DNA from: Musa acuminata AAA Group
Lineage: Eukaryota > Streptophyta > Magnoliopsida > Zingiberales > Musaceae
DNA: 64,000 nt
Assembly (NCBI RefSeq): GCF_036884655.1
Contig: NC_088342.1
Span: forward strand, 11,030,001 to 11,094,000
Direction of reading: 5' to 3'
A program made the position numbers and the translations under genes. Of the stretch, positions 11,725 through 26,363 are shown in pieces; position 1 is the first letter of the stretch, and each line of letters starts with the position of its first letter. Under the pieces are notes generated by a model. That model searched no databases. It worked only from the letters and a program-made list of their open reading frames with translations, and was not told where the DNA came from.

Positions 11725-12958
11725 GTGCGTGTTTCTTCTCGTTTTGCCAGTTTTGTTGCTTTTAAACTGCTTTTTGATTTGTTGGATTTGGCGTGAAAGG
11801 AAGTGAAGGATTCTGCTTTTGATTCGCTATGATTGGCACGGTGGTGAGTTAAGGTTATTGATGCGCTTGATTTGATCTAAGCGGGCTTTTGTACCTTGTC
11901 GCCCATCTTTCTTTCTCCTTCTCGAAAACTGGAGGTTTTTCTGCGAATCGTGGACGTGGGCCTTGGTTCTTGGATTTTCTATGGTACAGACATGTGCATG
12001 GCCTATGATTATTCTATTTATTGGCAAAAGAGTTGATTGCTACAACATTCATCAGAATTGTTTTTTTTTGCTGCGTTACATTACCCTTTACAGCTCAGTA
12101 GACATGGTTGGAATGGAACTGTTCCTCGAAATTTAGGATATATTTTGAACTATTAAAGTTGCCCTGGTACTGTTATATAATTGATGTAGGATTATGCTGA
12201 ACTGAGAGGAAAAAACCTTATCCTTTCCAAAGAAATTGATGTTTGAGTGTTCCCGTTCACTATCTATGCTTGTTGTCATGTTGGGATTTGTCGTTTAGAA
12301 GCTATTAGGCCATGGTGAATTTGGTGGTTGGTATATTTTAATGCTTACGCCTGATTTATTTAGAACTGAAGTTACTGCTCATGAGTATTCTTGTCGTGAT
12401 GAATATTCATGTCATGACAATTCATCCTCTTTTATGATTTCAACCTCTTTGTATGTACACGTCCATACAATCTTCTTCTGTAAAGCTAAAATATTTACCT
12501 AACTTCAATAAATTGTTTATTACAATTTATGCTTTTCACTTGAATCCCCTTTGTCACCATGTATTTGATACATAAATCTATGCAACTTCCCTAAATTTTG
12601 GGAACGTGCCTTGAATTTTATTATAGAAAAGAATACATGTTTCATGGACGCAGACATTCATACTGCATATGTATTATGCAGGAATTCTGCTTGCATTATG
12701 CACATTCTTTTAGATTGTTGGGTTAGCCTGTTACAGATGTACAAGTATACCTTTGAATGTTGTAATGACAAGTATGGAAAATGTTGTCATGAAGATCTGG
12801 TCGGAAATGCAGAGTCTGGAATTTTGTAGCTAGCATGAGTCAGTTAAATTTTACTGGATTTATGGAAGTAGTATGCCCTTGATGGTTCAGGGCTTTAGTG
12901 TTTACTGCTGTGTGAACATCGTACTCCCCAATGAACTTGACGAGATGTAAGTTAAGCA

Positions 12959-13112
12959 TTAAAAAACAAAACGAGCGAACCTAGTGCATGAGGCACATGC
13001 CAATGTGGTATGAGGAAGGTCAATGTAGGCATGCAATCATACATTACCAAAACTCGAACCGTGGTCTCCTATGTCACAAAGAAACAATCTTACCAATGGA
13101 TCAAGGCCCACC
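12959..13112 (-). mobile_element. Au-type SINE
   Basis: Read on the minus strand it begins GGTGGGCCTTGATCCATTGG and has an A-box-like block, then a B box (GGTTCGAGT) about 50 bases in. It then has an ACATTGACC phrase, a CATTGGCATGTGCCTCATGCA phrase ending CACTAGG, and a T-rich 3' tail. Order and wording match the tRNA-derived Au SINE family of flowering plants, here diverged. It lies antisense in the leader intron of the Agenet gene. No clear target duplication is seen, so it is an old copy. Confidence 0.85.
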
Positions 13113-13972
13113 ATCTACTGAAAAATAAAAATAGATAAATCAAATTAATAGATAAACGTGAATTAAAATGGAATAATTTAAGATGTTATATTTGCAATTT
13201 ATAGCACATTCTAATATTTATTTTATGTAGTGCATCTTTGTTGCATTTACGGCATAAACAGACTGGACAAGGTTCTGATCTCTACATAATCATATGGATA
13301 CAGACACAGTTATCAGTTGAAAGTTAGAATTTTCTTTCTGAAAGAGACTCTCAAGTAGTAGAATATGGATTTAGGTTGCAGAGAAAAGAATCTGGATTTA
13401 GGTTACTTGGTAAAGTGAAGGTCAGGAGGAATGGTAACCTCAATGTTTTTTTTACTTTCTTTTTATGTGTTATGACATGAATGATCTGTTGAATCCAATT
13501 GGAAGGATTTTTGGCTGTTTTAATTTGGTTCTAGACTTTTCTTTATATTCTGTTAAGAGATATTAACTGTGTTTGACTTTACATTTATGTCTCGTATTTG
13601 GTTCGGGATCTGCATACTGATGGCACATGTGTATTTATGTTAGCAGTCAATTTGGTTTTTTGTGTTTTGTTACTTGGCATCTTTTACATTCTGAAATATC
13701 TCCTTGTTTCTTTCCTTTTTAAAATAATTGTGTTAATTTTCGATTAAATTTCTTTCCTGGAATGATGTGTGAATGAAGAACCTTGTTGTATCTCAAGTTC
13801 CCTGTTATTACCATGGGGTTTTTTGTGTCAATTGGCAATTGTACTACTACAATCTGAGCTTTCTCATCTATGGCATATATTATGCTTGTTAATTTGGAAT
13901 TTCTCCTAACATTGTAATGTGGCATTGGTTTTTCTTGATTTGAATATTTTGGTTCATTGCAGGGATATATCC

Positions 13973-16347
13973 ATGGATTATGATGATAATGACTTTCAAA
14001 ACCAGCATTTTCAACTGATCGAAGAGGACAATGATGGCTTTCCTCAAAACTTACAGTCATATGCTCCACCAAAATTTGATATAGATGATCACTTTCAGGC
14101 TCATCTAAGGTTTGACAGTTTATCTGAAACAGGGCTTTTACTTGGCATTCAAGGTGAAGAAAACAATTGGATTGAGGAGTTCTCACCTAGAAACACTGCA
14201 GCAGAATTTGGTTCAAATTCTGCTCAAACATCCATTTCTGGGCATGACAACATCTGGTTCAATGTTCCAACATCTGAATCTGAACAGATTTTAGTGAATT
14301 CTGTTGAAGATAATGAGATGGTAAGGTCACAAGTTATGAATACAGCGTCAGAAACACATGCAGTAGAAGATTCTACCAACTGTGAAACTAAGAGTATTGT
14401 GGATACTAATTCAACCCTTCTGGCTGATGAATTTCATAATAGCATTTTGGAGTCAAATGAAGAGGTACTTAAGGACGAACAAGTTGGAGTTAATTCTCAA
14501 ACTTCCAGTAAGGAGCATTCAGAAATGGGCATGGATGCAAGTTCATTGGATCAAAAGTTACACTCTACTGGGAAGGTCGAAGCTTCACAATGTACCATTA
14601 ATGAAGAGTTAGCTTCATCCGGTGATGATTCTAAAGTATGTTTGGTTGTTGGGGAGTCTTTTGAGGCAGTTCAGAACAATGAACCATTGGATAATGCATC
14701 CGTGAACAATAGTTTACTTGATGATCACGGTTGTGATGTAAACAGGGATATTGAAGCAAGTCCAAATTTTATTTCTAGCATTCAAGATGGTGCTTCAAGT
14801 GTACCAACTGAAAGTGCAGGTATTGGCACTTGTAAGATGGACAGTGCATTATTCTCTGAGCAAAAAGCTGAAGAATGCTATGAGGTTGACGTGAGTGGGA
14901 GACTAGAAGCTCAGCAATCTGAGAAAAATCAGAATGAAACATGTTTTTCTTTATATGGTGTTTGCAAAGTGGATGATCAGCCTTTTCGACACCATACTGT
15001 TGATAATAATGTTTCAAATGTTAAGGCTTCTTCTGATTTGGTTACACCCACAGATTCTCTGGTGTTGCTGAATGAAGGATCCAGTAGCTCCTTGTTCTTT
15101 AAGAACTCTGATGATGCTATTGATCACCCATTAGCAGTTCTGAACAAGGACACAAGGAAAAAGGATGAAAGTTCTGCTTTGACAAAGGTGTTACCTTCTG
15201 TAGCGGTGGGAAGAGATGAGAAGGTTGAAAAGAACTCTGCTGAAGTTGTCACTGAAGATATTCCTGAGCTATGTGAGGCAGCAGGACCTGTAGATTTTAG
15301 CCATGATGTGCATGAATTTTCATCTAAACATGATTATATCCAGCTACAAGCTACATCAAGCAATGCAAGTAAAATCACTAGTTCTGAAGAAGAAAGGAAC
15401 CTTGCTACATCCAAGCCATATATTGATGACAACAATTGTAGTGAGTCACGAAGTTCTTCAGACATTGCAGTTAGGATAGAGTTGTCAAGTTCCCTCGAAG
15501 CTGAAATAAGGATGGCTGGAGTTGATGGTGATAATGACTGCAGGATTGACCCTGTTCAGCTGGAGAGGAGTGGTAAGGGTGAATGCTCAAAACCAATCAT
15601 CGAAAAAGCCAGTGGGCAGTTGGATGATTCAGAGCATATTATTCTGAAAAAACCTTGTGCTGTTTTACTGGATGATGCAGAAAATAAGATCTCACCCTCT
15701 GTTCATGACAAGATGGCTCCAATGTCTGATACAAGTTCGTTGGCTGAACAAAAAGAGAATAACATAATTCATTTGGAAGAAAAAGAATATGCTGCACCAT
15801 TGATTGATTCAAGTGACACAAACTCCAAGGACTGTGATTCTGTCATTGAGAATACAGAATTTTCCTCATCCAAAGCCCAAAATACTGATGTAGTGATGAA
15901 ATCAGACAAGGAATCAGTAATGAACCAAGCAGATAATCCAACAATTCTCCAGCACTTACATTCTGAAGTTGAAATTGTAGAACCAAAAGAAGCTGCATCT
16001 ATGCCTGTATCATGCTGCAATGAGAAAGATGTAAACATCACTGCCTTATCAGTTATGGACAGTAACACAGATGTTGAGGTATCAAGACAGCCCCTTGTCG
16101 AGCCTTCATCAGGTGGTGATGGCCCCCCAAACAAGTCAGATGGCTCTGGTAAATTTAGCTGCTGATATACTATGATGTTTTCTATCTTATGGAAAATGGA
16201 GGTTCATACTTCAGTCTAAATAGATTCTAGCTTTTAATTTGGCATTTACCATAATATTGAGACCAAGGTTTGAAATATCGTACTGTACCGATGTTTTGAC
16301 ATTCGCTCGGTACGGTACGATACAATATACCGAGCGGTATATCGCTC

Positions 16348-16419
<72 letters not shown>

Positions 16420-16608
16420 GACGACATCATCTCATTTATATATATAAAATATTTTAAAATATTTTTTATATATATAAATTTTTTTATATATAAAAATATT
16501 TTTATAAAAGGCGTCGTCACGTCGCCTTTAATATATATATATAAGCTTATATATTTATATATAAATATTTATATATAAATATTCGTCGAAAAAGGCAATG
16601 CGATGTCG

Positions 16609-16686
<78 letters not shown>

Positions 16687-16784
16687 CATATCGTTCCGTT
16701 CGGTAACGGGCAGTCCGTGTACCGGTCAGTTGACGGACCGAGACGTACCGCCTGTACCGGACGGTATTATTCGAAATTGCATAC

Positions 16785-16815
<31 letters not shown>

Positions 16816-16850
16816 CCTTCTCCGGGCGACGCCGCCGAGGCGACGTGATG

Positions 16851-16934
<84 letters not shown>

Positions 16935-19900
16935 TGTCCGGTACGGGCGGTATTATTCGAAACTGCATATCTTGATTGAGACCATCTTGAGTTTTTTCCC
17001 TAGTCACTTGGTATCTGCATAAAACAATTAGCTTGTTTTAGCAGAACTCTGATTAAAACTCTTGGTCTGGGGACAACTACTTGATTGTGGTTAATATAGA
17101 TACCTGAAGGTCTTTCACTTTTTTAAAATGTAAATTATCAAGCTTCTGGTTCTTACCTCTTATGACTTGTCTCAACAAATCAATAAATTCTGAAGAATCT
17201 AAACATGTTGTGTTGGAAATTCTGGAAAAATTAGTATCTGTTACCTTAAATTTTTCTTTACCAGATTCATTAGTATGATGAAAAATCATGAATTACCATT
17301 GCCAGAGATGATAAACAACATTACATTGATTGAAGTGTCAAATTTTGGTTTACCGGTCTCACCAAGGACCGATACTCGACCATATAGCTCGGTACCCATC
17401 AGTGTCAAATTATTTTATTATTTTCAGTGACATCAGATGATATAGGTCAGTTTGTCTCGTATATCGGTTCCATATCAGATTATCAGTCCAACAAAATTTA
17501 GAAACTGGTATGAGATCGAGATTTTAAATCTTAAACTACAAGGACTGTATTCTGGTCTCAATAGTCCACAATTTTTACATGTCAATAAAGTGTACTTGCT
17601 ATATTCAGCCTCTACTTTATGTAAAATGACAAGTGGCAACTGCTTAAGAGATCACCCTTTGATAATTGATTTGCTAAGCTTGTTTTTAAGGAAGCCTTGA
17701 TTACCAAGGTTTGTAGATCAGGAATTCAGAATATTCATTTCTATTAAATGGGAGATGACCTGATCTTTGACAATATCATGTGATGAAGCTAATATTCTTC
17801 ATTATCCAGGTTTTAGGTTTTCTGGTGATCATTTGAAGTTCTGTTTATGAAGTCTGCTGCATTTCCAAGTATTATATGAATATATATTACAAACTACATT
17901 TTTTTCTTTCAAACAGAAACTGCTAACGGCGATGGGGTTCGGGTAGCTTCATCAGCTGGGGTAACCTCTTTTGCTACTTGCCAAAGCACAGAAGGCAAAG
18001 GTGCTAATTTATGTCCAACAAACAACTGTAACAAAATGAGTTTTCCTGAAACAGAAAGAAAGTCATCTTCCTCTGATGTTTTTTGTATGTGAATATTCTT
18101 TTGGATTGTTAGTTTACAGGACCCTTCTAATGCCTTTATTGTTTTTATATGTTTTTGTGGAAACTATGATAAAAGGATGGTGTCTGAATATAAAGGAATC
18201 TAAGAATCTAAAATCTTATGCAAGTTGAAACAGAAGAGTTAAAATTTCTGGTAAGCTGTTACCATATTCCATATGCACAAATGCATGAATATATCTGTTG
18301 ACATGGCACATGTGTGCAAACATGGAAGCATTAGTAAAATTTTTATGTGCCAAAAACCATACAAAGCATCTGTTGCTTGCAATTGAGTTGCACAATAAGT
18401 TGATAACATCATTTACATTAGGTCATTGGTGCATTGTCCATTGAAGGAAAATTCCTCCTCAGTCAATCTGTTAAATCTTGACATCTATCACAGAAGATAA
18501 TGTCTGGTTTGTGTTAGGTTAGCCTAGGCACATTTAACATAATAATTTGACTATCAGATGTCTTGATGCTGTAGCCTTTTAGATGGTTGATATTTTTGTT
18601 CTATACGTACTGATATTCTGTCCATTTCTGTAATTCGGGTAAAATTCACAATCTACAAAGTTTTACCAGCTTATGTTATTGCATTTGATGCATTTAATAG
18701 TGATAGAAACATCCTTTCTCCATCCACTTCTTTTGGGAGTAATCCTGAGCCCTTTCTATTGGATCCTCTAGGTGGTAAACAGAGTTCATCCGAACCAAGT
18801 TGTGGTTCACCAACTGTAATTGGTTGCAGCAATAGTTCACTGCTAGATCCTGCTGGTCCTGCATCTGTGACAGCAAAAAATTCTGATAGCCTTAAATGCA
18901 ATGTTCAAGATTCTAAGGTTAGTACGCCATCAGAAGATGAGGGAAATTTCACATTTGTAGTCCAACCAGATGCAGATCTTTCTCAAAAAGACACTAAGAA
19001 GGATTGGGAACCCATCCACCATTTGCACTCCTTCGATCAGCCTCAGGTAACCACAATTATCATTTTGTCAATATCTTATGTTAAGCTTCATTTTCATTAT
19101 ACTCCTGAATATGGGTAAGACCTTCAATTTAATTGAGCATTTTGAGTGTAGATTTCTCAGGAGAATTCTCAGCAGCACTTGAATGAAACTAAAAAAGCGA
19201 GTACTAGCATCATTAGCAAGACAACTGGGGAAGACAAAAGAAAGCAAGTCTCTGCCCGTGCAACTAGAAAGGTAGGCAACTCGAAAGGAGACACTAAAGA
19301 GAAGTTACAAGAGAAACATGGTAGAGGAAGGAAAAAGAACCCAGTTAGTACATCACCTTTCCCTGACAGTGCCACAAGAAACAAAACCCATACAGAGGGT
19401 ATACAACAATCTCTCTATATTGAGACCAATAATACAAAATCATCCTGTTCTCCATGTATTCAAACATCTAATCTGCCAGATTTGAACACTTCAGTTCCTT
19501 CAGCATTGTTGCATCAGCCTTTCACAGACATGCAACAAATACAATTGCGTGCCCAGATTTTTGTATATGGGTCACTTATGTGAGTTGCAATTGCTGTTTC
19601 TTTATTTGTTTCATAATGGTTTCTCAAAAAAGAAGCTATTTAATTTTTTTTGTATTATATGTATTAATCTGCTTGGTGCAGCCAAGGTGTCATGCCAGAT
19701 GAGGCTTGTATGATTCCAGCCTTTGGAGGTTCTGGTCAGTATTTTCACGTAATTTTTTAATCTTTGTTATGCATTATTGCCTGAACTAAACTAATAAAAA
19801 CTCTTTGGACACTTTCAAGAAGATGGAGGAAGGAGCTTATGGGAGCGAGCATGGCGAGCTGCTTCAGAAAGGTTTTATAACCTAAAGTCGTCTCCCAGTA

Positions 19901-22900
19901 CGTCTGACACACATTTGCATTATCATACAGGTGAATATATTTTTATTGTACACTTTAATGATTAAATTTATTTGAGGTAACTGATACTTGTTGGGTTTTA
20001 ACTACTGAACAAGGGATCAGCGGCAGCCCTCTTCAAAGCAAGGCCCTCAACTCTCCTGCTGGCTGGAGTGATGTCAAATTTCCGAATTCAGCAATTCAAG
20101 GTTCCACTGTGTCATTGCAGTCGCCTTTCCAGAGTTCATCTAAGGAAGTTTTATCCTCTAGTATCTTAAGAGGCATCCACTTGGAGTCCAATCAATCTCT
20201 GTCCCCATTGCATTCATATCAAACTTCCCATATCAGACAATATCTGAACAATACTACACCTTTGCTATCTCAGAGCCCTTGTCCGGGTGCATCATCTCTT
20301 TCATCTCAGAGTTTATCTTTTGATTCTAGTGCACAAAATTCTGCAAAGCCTGTTTCTGAAACAACTCAAGTAGCAACTCTTAGGGAGTCTTCTAAACCTT
20401 GTGCCTCAAACATGCAACTTGCTTCCCCTGGGGTCTCGCTGCCTAATCAGGTTGCTATCAGTGTTTCTGCTGCATTAGTTGTGCCTGTGGAGACACAAAA
20501 TAGGGCTGCAACTCTGAGTTCTAAGAATGCATCTGTTACTGAGAAGTCCAGAAAGAAGAAGAAGGTTTCTGCACCAGAGGAGCTTGAGTCAAAATTTTCA
20601 ATTGCTCAACCTCAAGCAGAATCTGCTTCTGCTGCTGTTATTACTAATTATATAGCCACATCTGGTTGTCTTTCTTTATCTTCTAATTTTCCAAGTAATG
20701 CTACATCTGGTGGTCTTGCTTTAAATGCATCTCACCCCGTAACTCTGCCTTACTCCCACATATTGGGCAGTGGTGACACTCAGCAGAGGGTTGTCTTGAA
20801 TGAAACATGCACACAAATCGAGCACTCAAAACAGCAAGCCGAGAATGCTTCAGCTTATGCTGCTGCTGCTGTCAGGCACAGCCAAATACTTTGGGAGCAG
20901 ATGGTGGTCCAAAGAAATTCAGGCTTGGTGTCAGAGGTTGAAAAGAAACTTGCCTCTGCAGCTGTTGCAGCTGCAGCAGCTGCTTCTGTTGCAAAGGCAG
21001 CTGCAGAAGTTGCTAAGGTTGCATCTGAGGCTGCATTACAGGCTAAATTCATGGGAGATGAGGCACTAAACTTTGCTAGCACAGGGAGGACCACTCAGAA
21101 TTCTGAGGTCAGCCTTGAAACTGGAAAAGATTTGTTGTCATCAACTCCTGGTTCAATTTCCATGGGCAAGGACAAGATCCGTGGTCCTTTCTCAATCATT
21201 TCAACTGCCCAAAAGACCATTAGGAAAAGGGTTGAAGCATCTTCTGCTGCCATAAAGCGTGCAGAAAACTTGGATGCTATACTGAAAGCTGCAGAAATGG
21301 TCGCAGAAGCTGTATCACAAGCTGGAACGATTGTTGCCATGGGGGAGCCCTTACCATTCTCAATAAGTGAATTAGTTGAAGCAGGCCCTGAAGGTCATTG
21401 GAGACGCAATTGTGCTACTATGGGAAACATGTCAGAAGCAATTGATGTACAGGTTAGGGAGAATTGTGAATTAGATGTGGCTAGTGATCATGAGATTGTT
21501 GCACAACAATCAAATGACCAGTCATCAAACCATGATGAAAGGAAAAAAGTTTCTAATACAGATGAAATGTCGCCTGGTAACAAAAATTATGGTATGTCTG
21601 TCTTGCAATTCTTTACCAGGTTATCATTGATTTGGATAGAGTTTATGGATTTATCTGATTTTACCAATATCTTGTGTTATCTTAATTTGTCAGGAAGCAA
21701 ATTAGGAAGTGGATCAAAAACTATTCTAACTGAGCGACCTACAAGGGATTCATTGCAGGGAAGTAGCATTCAGAAAGGGTCACTTGTTGAGGTACAAGTC
21801 TGAGCAAGTAATTAGTCTTCTTTCAAATATTCAAGTTTTTTTTCATGTCAAACAAGTACTTCATAATCTTTGTAGTTATTTTTTAAAGAAATTTGGAAGC
21901 CAGAAATCATATGATCTCACAAGGAAAGAAAAAAAGATGTAATTACTTGTATATAATTAAATGCAACTTGACAAATTGATTTATTAAATTTCAAATCTAT
22001 CTTTTGTTGCTGATAGTGATGCATCATCAAACAGCTTATTATGAATTAGAAGCTTTGTTTACAATGAAAAATATTGAATAACTCTTAAGATTAACATGAT
22101 AGGGCACTGTGGAAGACACAGATGGATACACTTAACTTTCTGTAGTCAGAGTTAGCCATATAAGGCGAGAATTCTTGGTAGACTGCTCTTTTTCCTGCTA
22201 AGTGGTTGTCTATTAGGTCTAACATTCCCAGTGTATCACAACCACTTGAACAAGATTGACCGAGTGTTTCTCTTGCAAAACTTGCCAGGGAAGATTACTC
22301 AATATATCTTTTGTGTGGATTTTACTTTGATGAACCTGCTTTAAGATGAAGTGCACATTATTTAGAAAAATCACTTTACCCCAGGTTACTGGTCGTTGTT
22401 CTGGCTCCTGAATAGTCAGTTTTAAATTTTAACACTAACAAGATCTCTCAGGTTGTCGTTGATGATGGTGGTCTTAGAAGAGCTTGGTTTTCAGCATGGG
22501 TTGTTGATGTTGAAGATGGCAAAGCACAAGTGTGCTACAAGGACCTTTCCAAAAAAGGTAAAGTATGTTATTTCTATAATAAAAGCAAACTACCTACTGA
22601 TACAATATTAACTTCCATAGTAACACATGTTTTATTAAGAAGCTAATCATTTATTGGATTTTAACTGTTACAATTAGGTTAACTCTGCTGCAAATAAGTT
22701 AGTGTGATAAAGATTCTTGAATTTCCAATGCTCGTCCTTTAAATGTGGTCTGATAGAAGAAATTGTTTAAGTTTGCATTAATTTGTTGTGAAAACACTTT
22801 CCACATTATTCAGGCCATGACAAGCTTGAGTGGATACCACTTGCATCGGAAGGTGACAAACCTCCTAGAATACGTATGGCTCATCCTATGATTGTAGCCA

Positions 22901-25900
22901 AATCTGAAGGAACAAGGAAGCGAGGGAGAGAGGTTTTAGGCAATTTCACTTGGGCAGTTGGAGACAGAGTTGATGCATGGATTCATGATGGGTAAGCCTG
23001 CTTTAATGTATGCTTTTGTACTATTTTTCAACAGTGATTTGTTTGTTAACGAGAGTTGTCATACCTCAAATTAAGTATTTTTTTTTTCTACTTTCTCAGT
23101 TGGATGTGTAAGCCTGCTTTAATGGATATGCTTATCTTATTTCTCCCCCTGCTGCTGCAGTGGCCAAACCTGAAGAACTAGGGTTCTCTAATGAAGAGAT
23201 TGTTATTTTTTTATTCTTCTATTGTAAATAATCCTTACTAGATGTGCTTCATGATTTTTTTGGGTATTTCATAGGTTTACCTTTTGTCACGTAATCTTTT
23301 CCCACTATTCATACTCATATTTTTGTTTGGTCTTCTGTAGGTTTACCTTGTCTCTATGCTCATCAATCTTACTAACAAATTGGAAATTATTATGACTACT
23401 TATAAATATCTGCAATTGTGACATGAGTTCTTCTATTTATCCTTCTGTCTTATATAGCAGATTATGACAAATATAAACTAATTGTACTACTTAATTCCTC
23501 AGTTGGTGGGAAGGAATTGTCACCGAGAAGAGCCAAGATGATGAAACAAAATTAACCGTCCAATTTCCAGGTATGCTTTGGAAGATCATTGAATTGTTGG
23601 TTTGTTTTCATCTTTTTTCAGTTTGTGGATCCTTTTGCAAAGGTGTTAAAACCCAATTCTGTTATCATATCAGTATTAATTATGCCCAGTCATAATCTTT
23701 ATTAAAATCCCAACTCAACTAGGTACCTGTCTTAAACTTTAGCTGTCAAGGAGAAATAACTTCAGATTATCAAATGGTTAAAACACCTGCTGAACTGTCC
23801 ATGTCACATTGTGTTGTGTGTTCACTGGAACATTTTTTTTGAAAGTTTTGTTGATTGTCCATGGGCAATCTAGTATGCATGGACCTTTGCATTTGTCCAA
23901 TCTGCCATCATACTCGGAATTAAATCTGTGTGACAAAGTGTTGCCCTTGTTTGCTGTGGAGGTCCATCCATGTGGGTTGTGTATTGGCACTTCAAAACTT
24001 TTCATTGTTGTATTAGGTATATGGCGGGGCATAAACACAACAGACTAGTAGGCACAAATACATATGTTATTTTCTCTCAATCCATAGGTTTCTGAACATT
24101 TAAATAGCTTCTTGCCCAAGGTTTATTGTCAATAATGTAATTGACTTTTGTTAAGAAGTTTTTGTTTTTAATCATCTTTTCTTATTATATAAAATGTAAT
24201 TATTTGTTGTCCTTAGGTTACTGTTTGTACCATTCTTATTGTCTGCAATTAGCCATTCAAATATCGATCTTTGCTGTTTACAGCTGGTGGTGATTCCTCA
24301 GCTGTTAGGGCTTGGAATTTACGACATTCACTCAACTGGAAGGATGGCCAATGGATAGAATGGTCTCGCGATAAGGACAGAGTTACTCTTGAACCCTACG
24401 AGGTATTGTCTATTGACCTTTTATTAGCAAAGGTTTTCTTTCTATTCTGTCTTTTCCACTGTTAAGCATTCTCACTCCGTTTGGTTGATCTTTTCTGCTA
24501 TGGCAATTAGGGCGATACACCGAATGAGAAACGACAAAAGCTAGGCCAAGTTGATGCCAACAATAAGTCAGAAATAGCTGAGGGAGAAATGGGGACTATG
24601 TCAAGAAATGTTCATACAGATGGTTCAGGGAAGCTTGAAGAATCAAGGCAACTTGGTACATTAGGGAAGGATGTAATAATTTCTTTTGGAAATGATGTGG
24701 GTGGAGCAAATAACACCGATACACTAAAGGTACGACGAGCAGGCCTTCAGAAAATAGGATCTAAGATGGTATTTGGTGTTCCTAAACCTGGAAAGAAAAG
24801 AAAATTTATGGAAGTAAGCAAACACTATACCAAAGATAAAACCGAAAAGGCAACTGAAAAGACTGATTCTGTGAAATCTGTTAACAGTTTGTTACCACAA
24901 GCATCCCAGTCATGGAGGAATATTTCAAAAGTTGATGTTAAAGGAAAACGAGCCACCAACTTGAGTACCAGGGGCCAAAAGCCCTTGAAGTCTCAGAATG
25001 TTCAGATTAGAAATAGTGTGGATAAGGAGAAGCTGCCTGTCACCACTGCATCTGTCTTAAATGGGGAAAAAAGCAGTCTCAGAACTACTTTTAGCAATGA
25101 AGAGAAAAAGATGCCAATGGAAATTGGTTCTTTTTCACAACTTGGAAGAGTAGATATGCCAGTGGTAGGGTCTTCTGTACCTTGTATTCCGTCATTTAAG
25201 ATGAATTCTTCTTCTGTTGAGGCTGAGGCGGGGGAGAAAGGAAATGTTTTATCTGCTGTGGACAAGTCCAACAGTTCTGAATCTGAAGCTTATGAAAATC
25301 CTGGGAAAGGATCTGCTGATGTTATTGAGCCCCGGAGATCCAATCGCAGAATTCAGCCAACTTCAAGAGTAAGCTTTGCTGAAACTTCTCTATGCATGAA
25401 GTGCTATTTTTAGCAAACCTTATTACATTTATAAACATGGATTTTAATCAGAGTGCCACAGATCTTTAACCTTTTTTTGAGGTGTCAGCCGCATGTCAGC
25501 ATATATGAATGGGCATTCAGCCATGCACTCACATATCCTGCTAATATGTTTCTGCTTGGGTTTTACGCTAGCTGAGACACTAGTATGACACTTAATGGCC
25601 TTTGTTATATTCTTATGGGATTAGTATACATTATGATGATTATTCCATCGCCTATTAGGAATAGTTCTCATAATATTGTAAATGGACAAAGGTAGATAGA
25701 TAGGTTATCAGATAAGTTAAGCTATACTCCAAAATTGCCTTTCTGTTTTGTAAATCTATACGAGACATTTTAAATTAAATGTATGTCAACATGTCATAAT
25801 TTATCACATTTCTTCTTTTTTGTAATGCGCCAGCTAGCTGAATCCTAGGGCTTTTTGCACCGAGAACTCTTGCAATCTTGAGCCAACCAGAAACGTTGTT

Positions 25901-26363
25901 TTTCTTATTAGAATGATGTAAAAATATTGTTTTTATATGTAACATGCTTGATTCGAGCACTGCTGTTTATTCATTAGAGCATGAGGTCAATAAGATAATA
26001 GATGAACACTGTCATTTGTTGTTGTCACCTGGAATAGTGAAAAGCACATTTCTACCCCATTGTAAAAAAGTTGCTATTTCTCTGTGAACAGTCTAGTCAA
26101 TCTTGTTCATGAACCACAGTCAATTGGATGTTTTTTGTTTCTACAGTTGCTAGAGGGATTGCAAAGTTCTCTCATTATACCCAAGAGTCCCGCTGTTACA
26201 TATGATAGAGGTGCCAAGACCATGCATAGAGGAGTCACAACTTCTAGAGGTAGTAGTAGTCTTTTGTTCTTCAAATATATTTCCTTCATTTTCTTGGATT
26301 ATAAACTATATGTTTTTTGTTAATCTCGATTTGCATGGTGTTTCAGGGACGAGTCATGGATGA
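13973..26363 (+). CDS. Agenet/Tudor-domain nuclear protein, G2484-1-like
   Basis: Fifteen coding exons: 13973-16148, 17917-18084, 18670-19046, 19152-19579, 19682-19734, 19820-19930, 20014-21591, 21694-21791, 22452-22557, 22814-22991, 23503-23570, 24284-24402, 24511-25368, 26147-26249 and 26347-26363. All junctions are GT-AG and phases agree, giving 2145 residues, close to Arabidopsis G2484-1. The start [11 protein letters not shown] and the block NWIEEFS match that family's N terminus. The first half is acidic, Ser-rich and probably disordered. An Ala-rich helical stretch covers about residues 1381-1456. Two Agenet domains follow at about 1658-1725 and 1742-1820, the second with [16 protein letters not shown]. 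The tail has basic [10 protein letters not shown] then LLEGLQSSL. Agenet domains are Tudor-like readers of modified histones, so a chromatin role is likely but not shown. The exon 3 acceptor at 18669 was chosen because it keeps phase; the one at 18700 does not. Introns 1, 2, 11 and 13 are the longest (about 0.6-1.8 kb). Confidence 0.92.
16266..16974. mobile_element. 709-bp (TA)n-filled element with 10-bp flanking direct repeat
   Basis: In intron 1 of the Agenet gene. ATTGAGACCA occurs at 16256-16265 and again at 16975-16984, just outside the element, like a target duplication. The ends are loosely inverted: GTTTGAAATATCGTACTG on the left, and GTTTCGAATAATACCGCC on the right read in reverse. 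Inside are repeated CGGTACGG/CCGTACC-type phrases, three long (TA)n tracts (about 16349-16414, 16613-16684 and 16881-16934) and an (AC)n tract. No protein frame. The 10-bp duplication would fit a Mutator-like non-autonomous element, but the weak termini make that only a suggestion. Confidence 0.5.

Noticed and set aside
12960..13112. tRNA gene suggested by the B box GGTTCGAGT
   Set aside because: No cloverleaf or acceptor stem closes around it; the flanking sequence is that of the Au SINE.
13919..13972. Longer N terminus for the Agenet protein from 13919
   Set aside because: This stretch is intron: it lies before the acceptor at 13962, and family proteins start at MDYDDNDF (13973).
16239..17007. 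Open frames rich in Ile-Tyr repeats on both strands (also near 10950, 48300-48630 and 50953)
   Set aside because: They are translations of (TA)n microsatellites, which are open in every frame. They have no domain or splice support.
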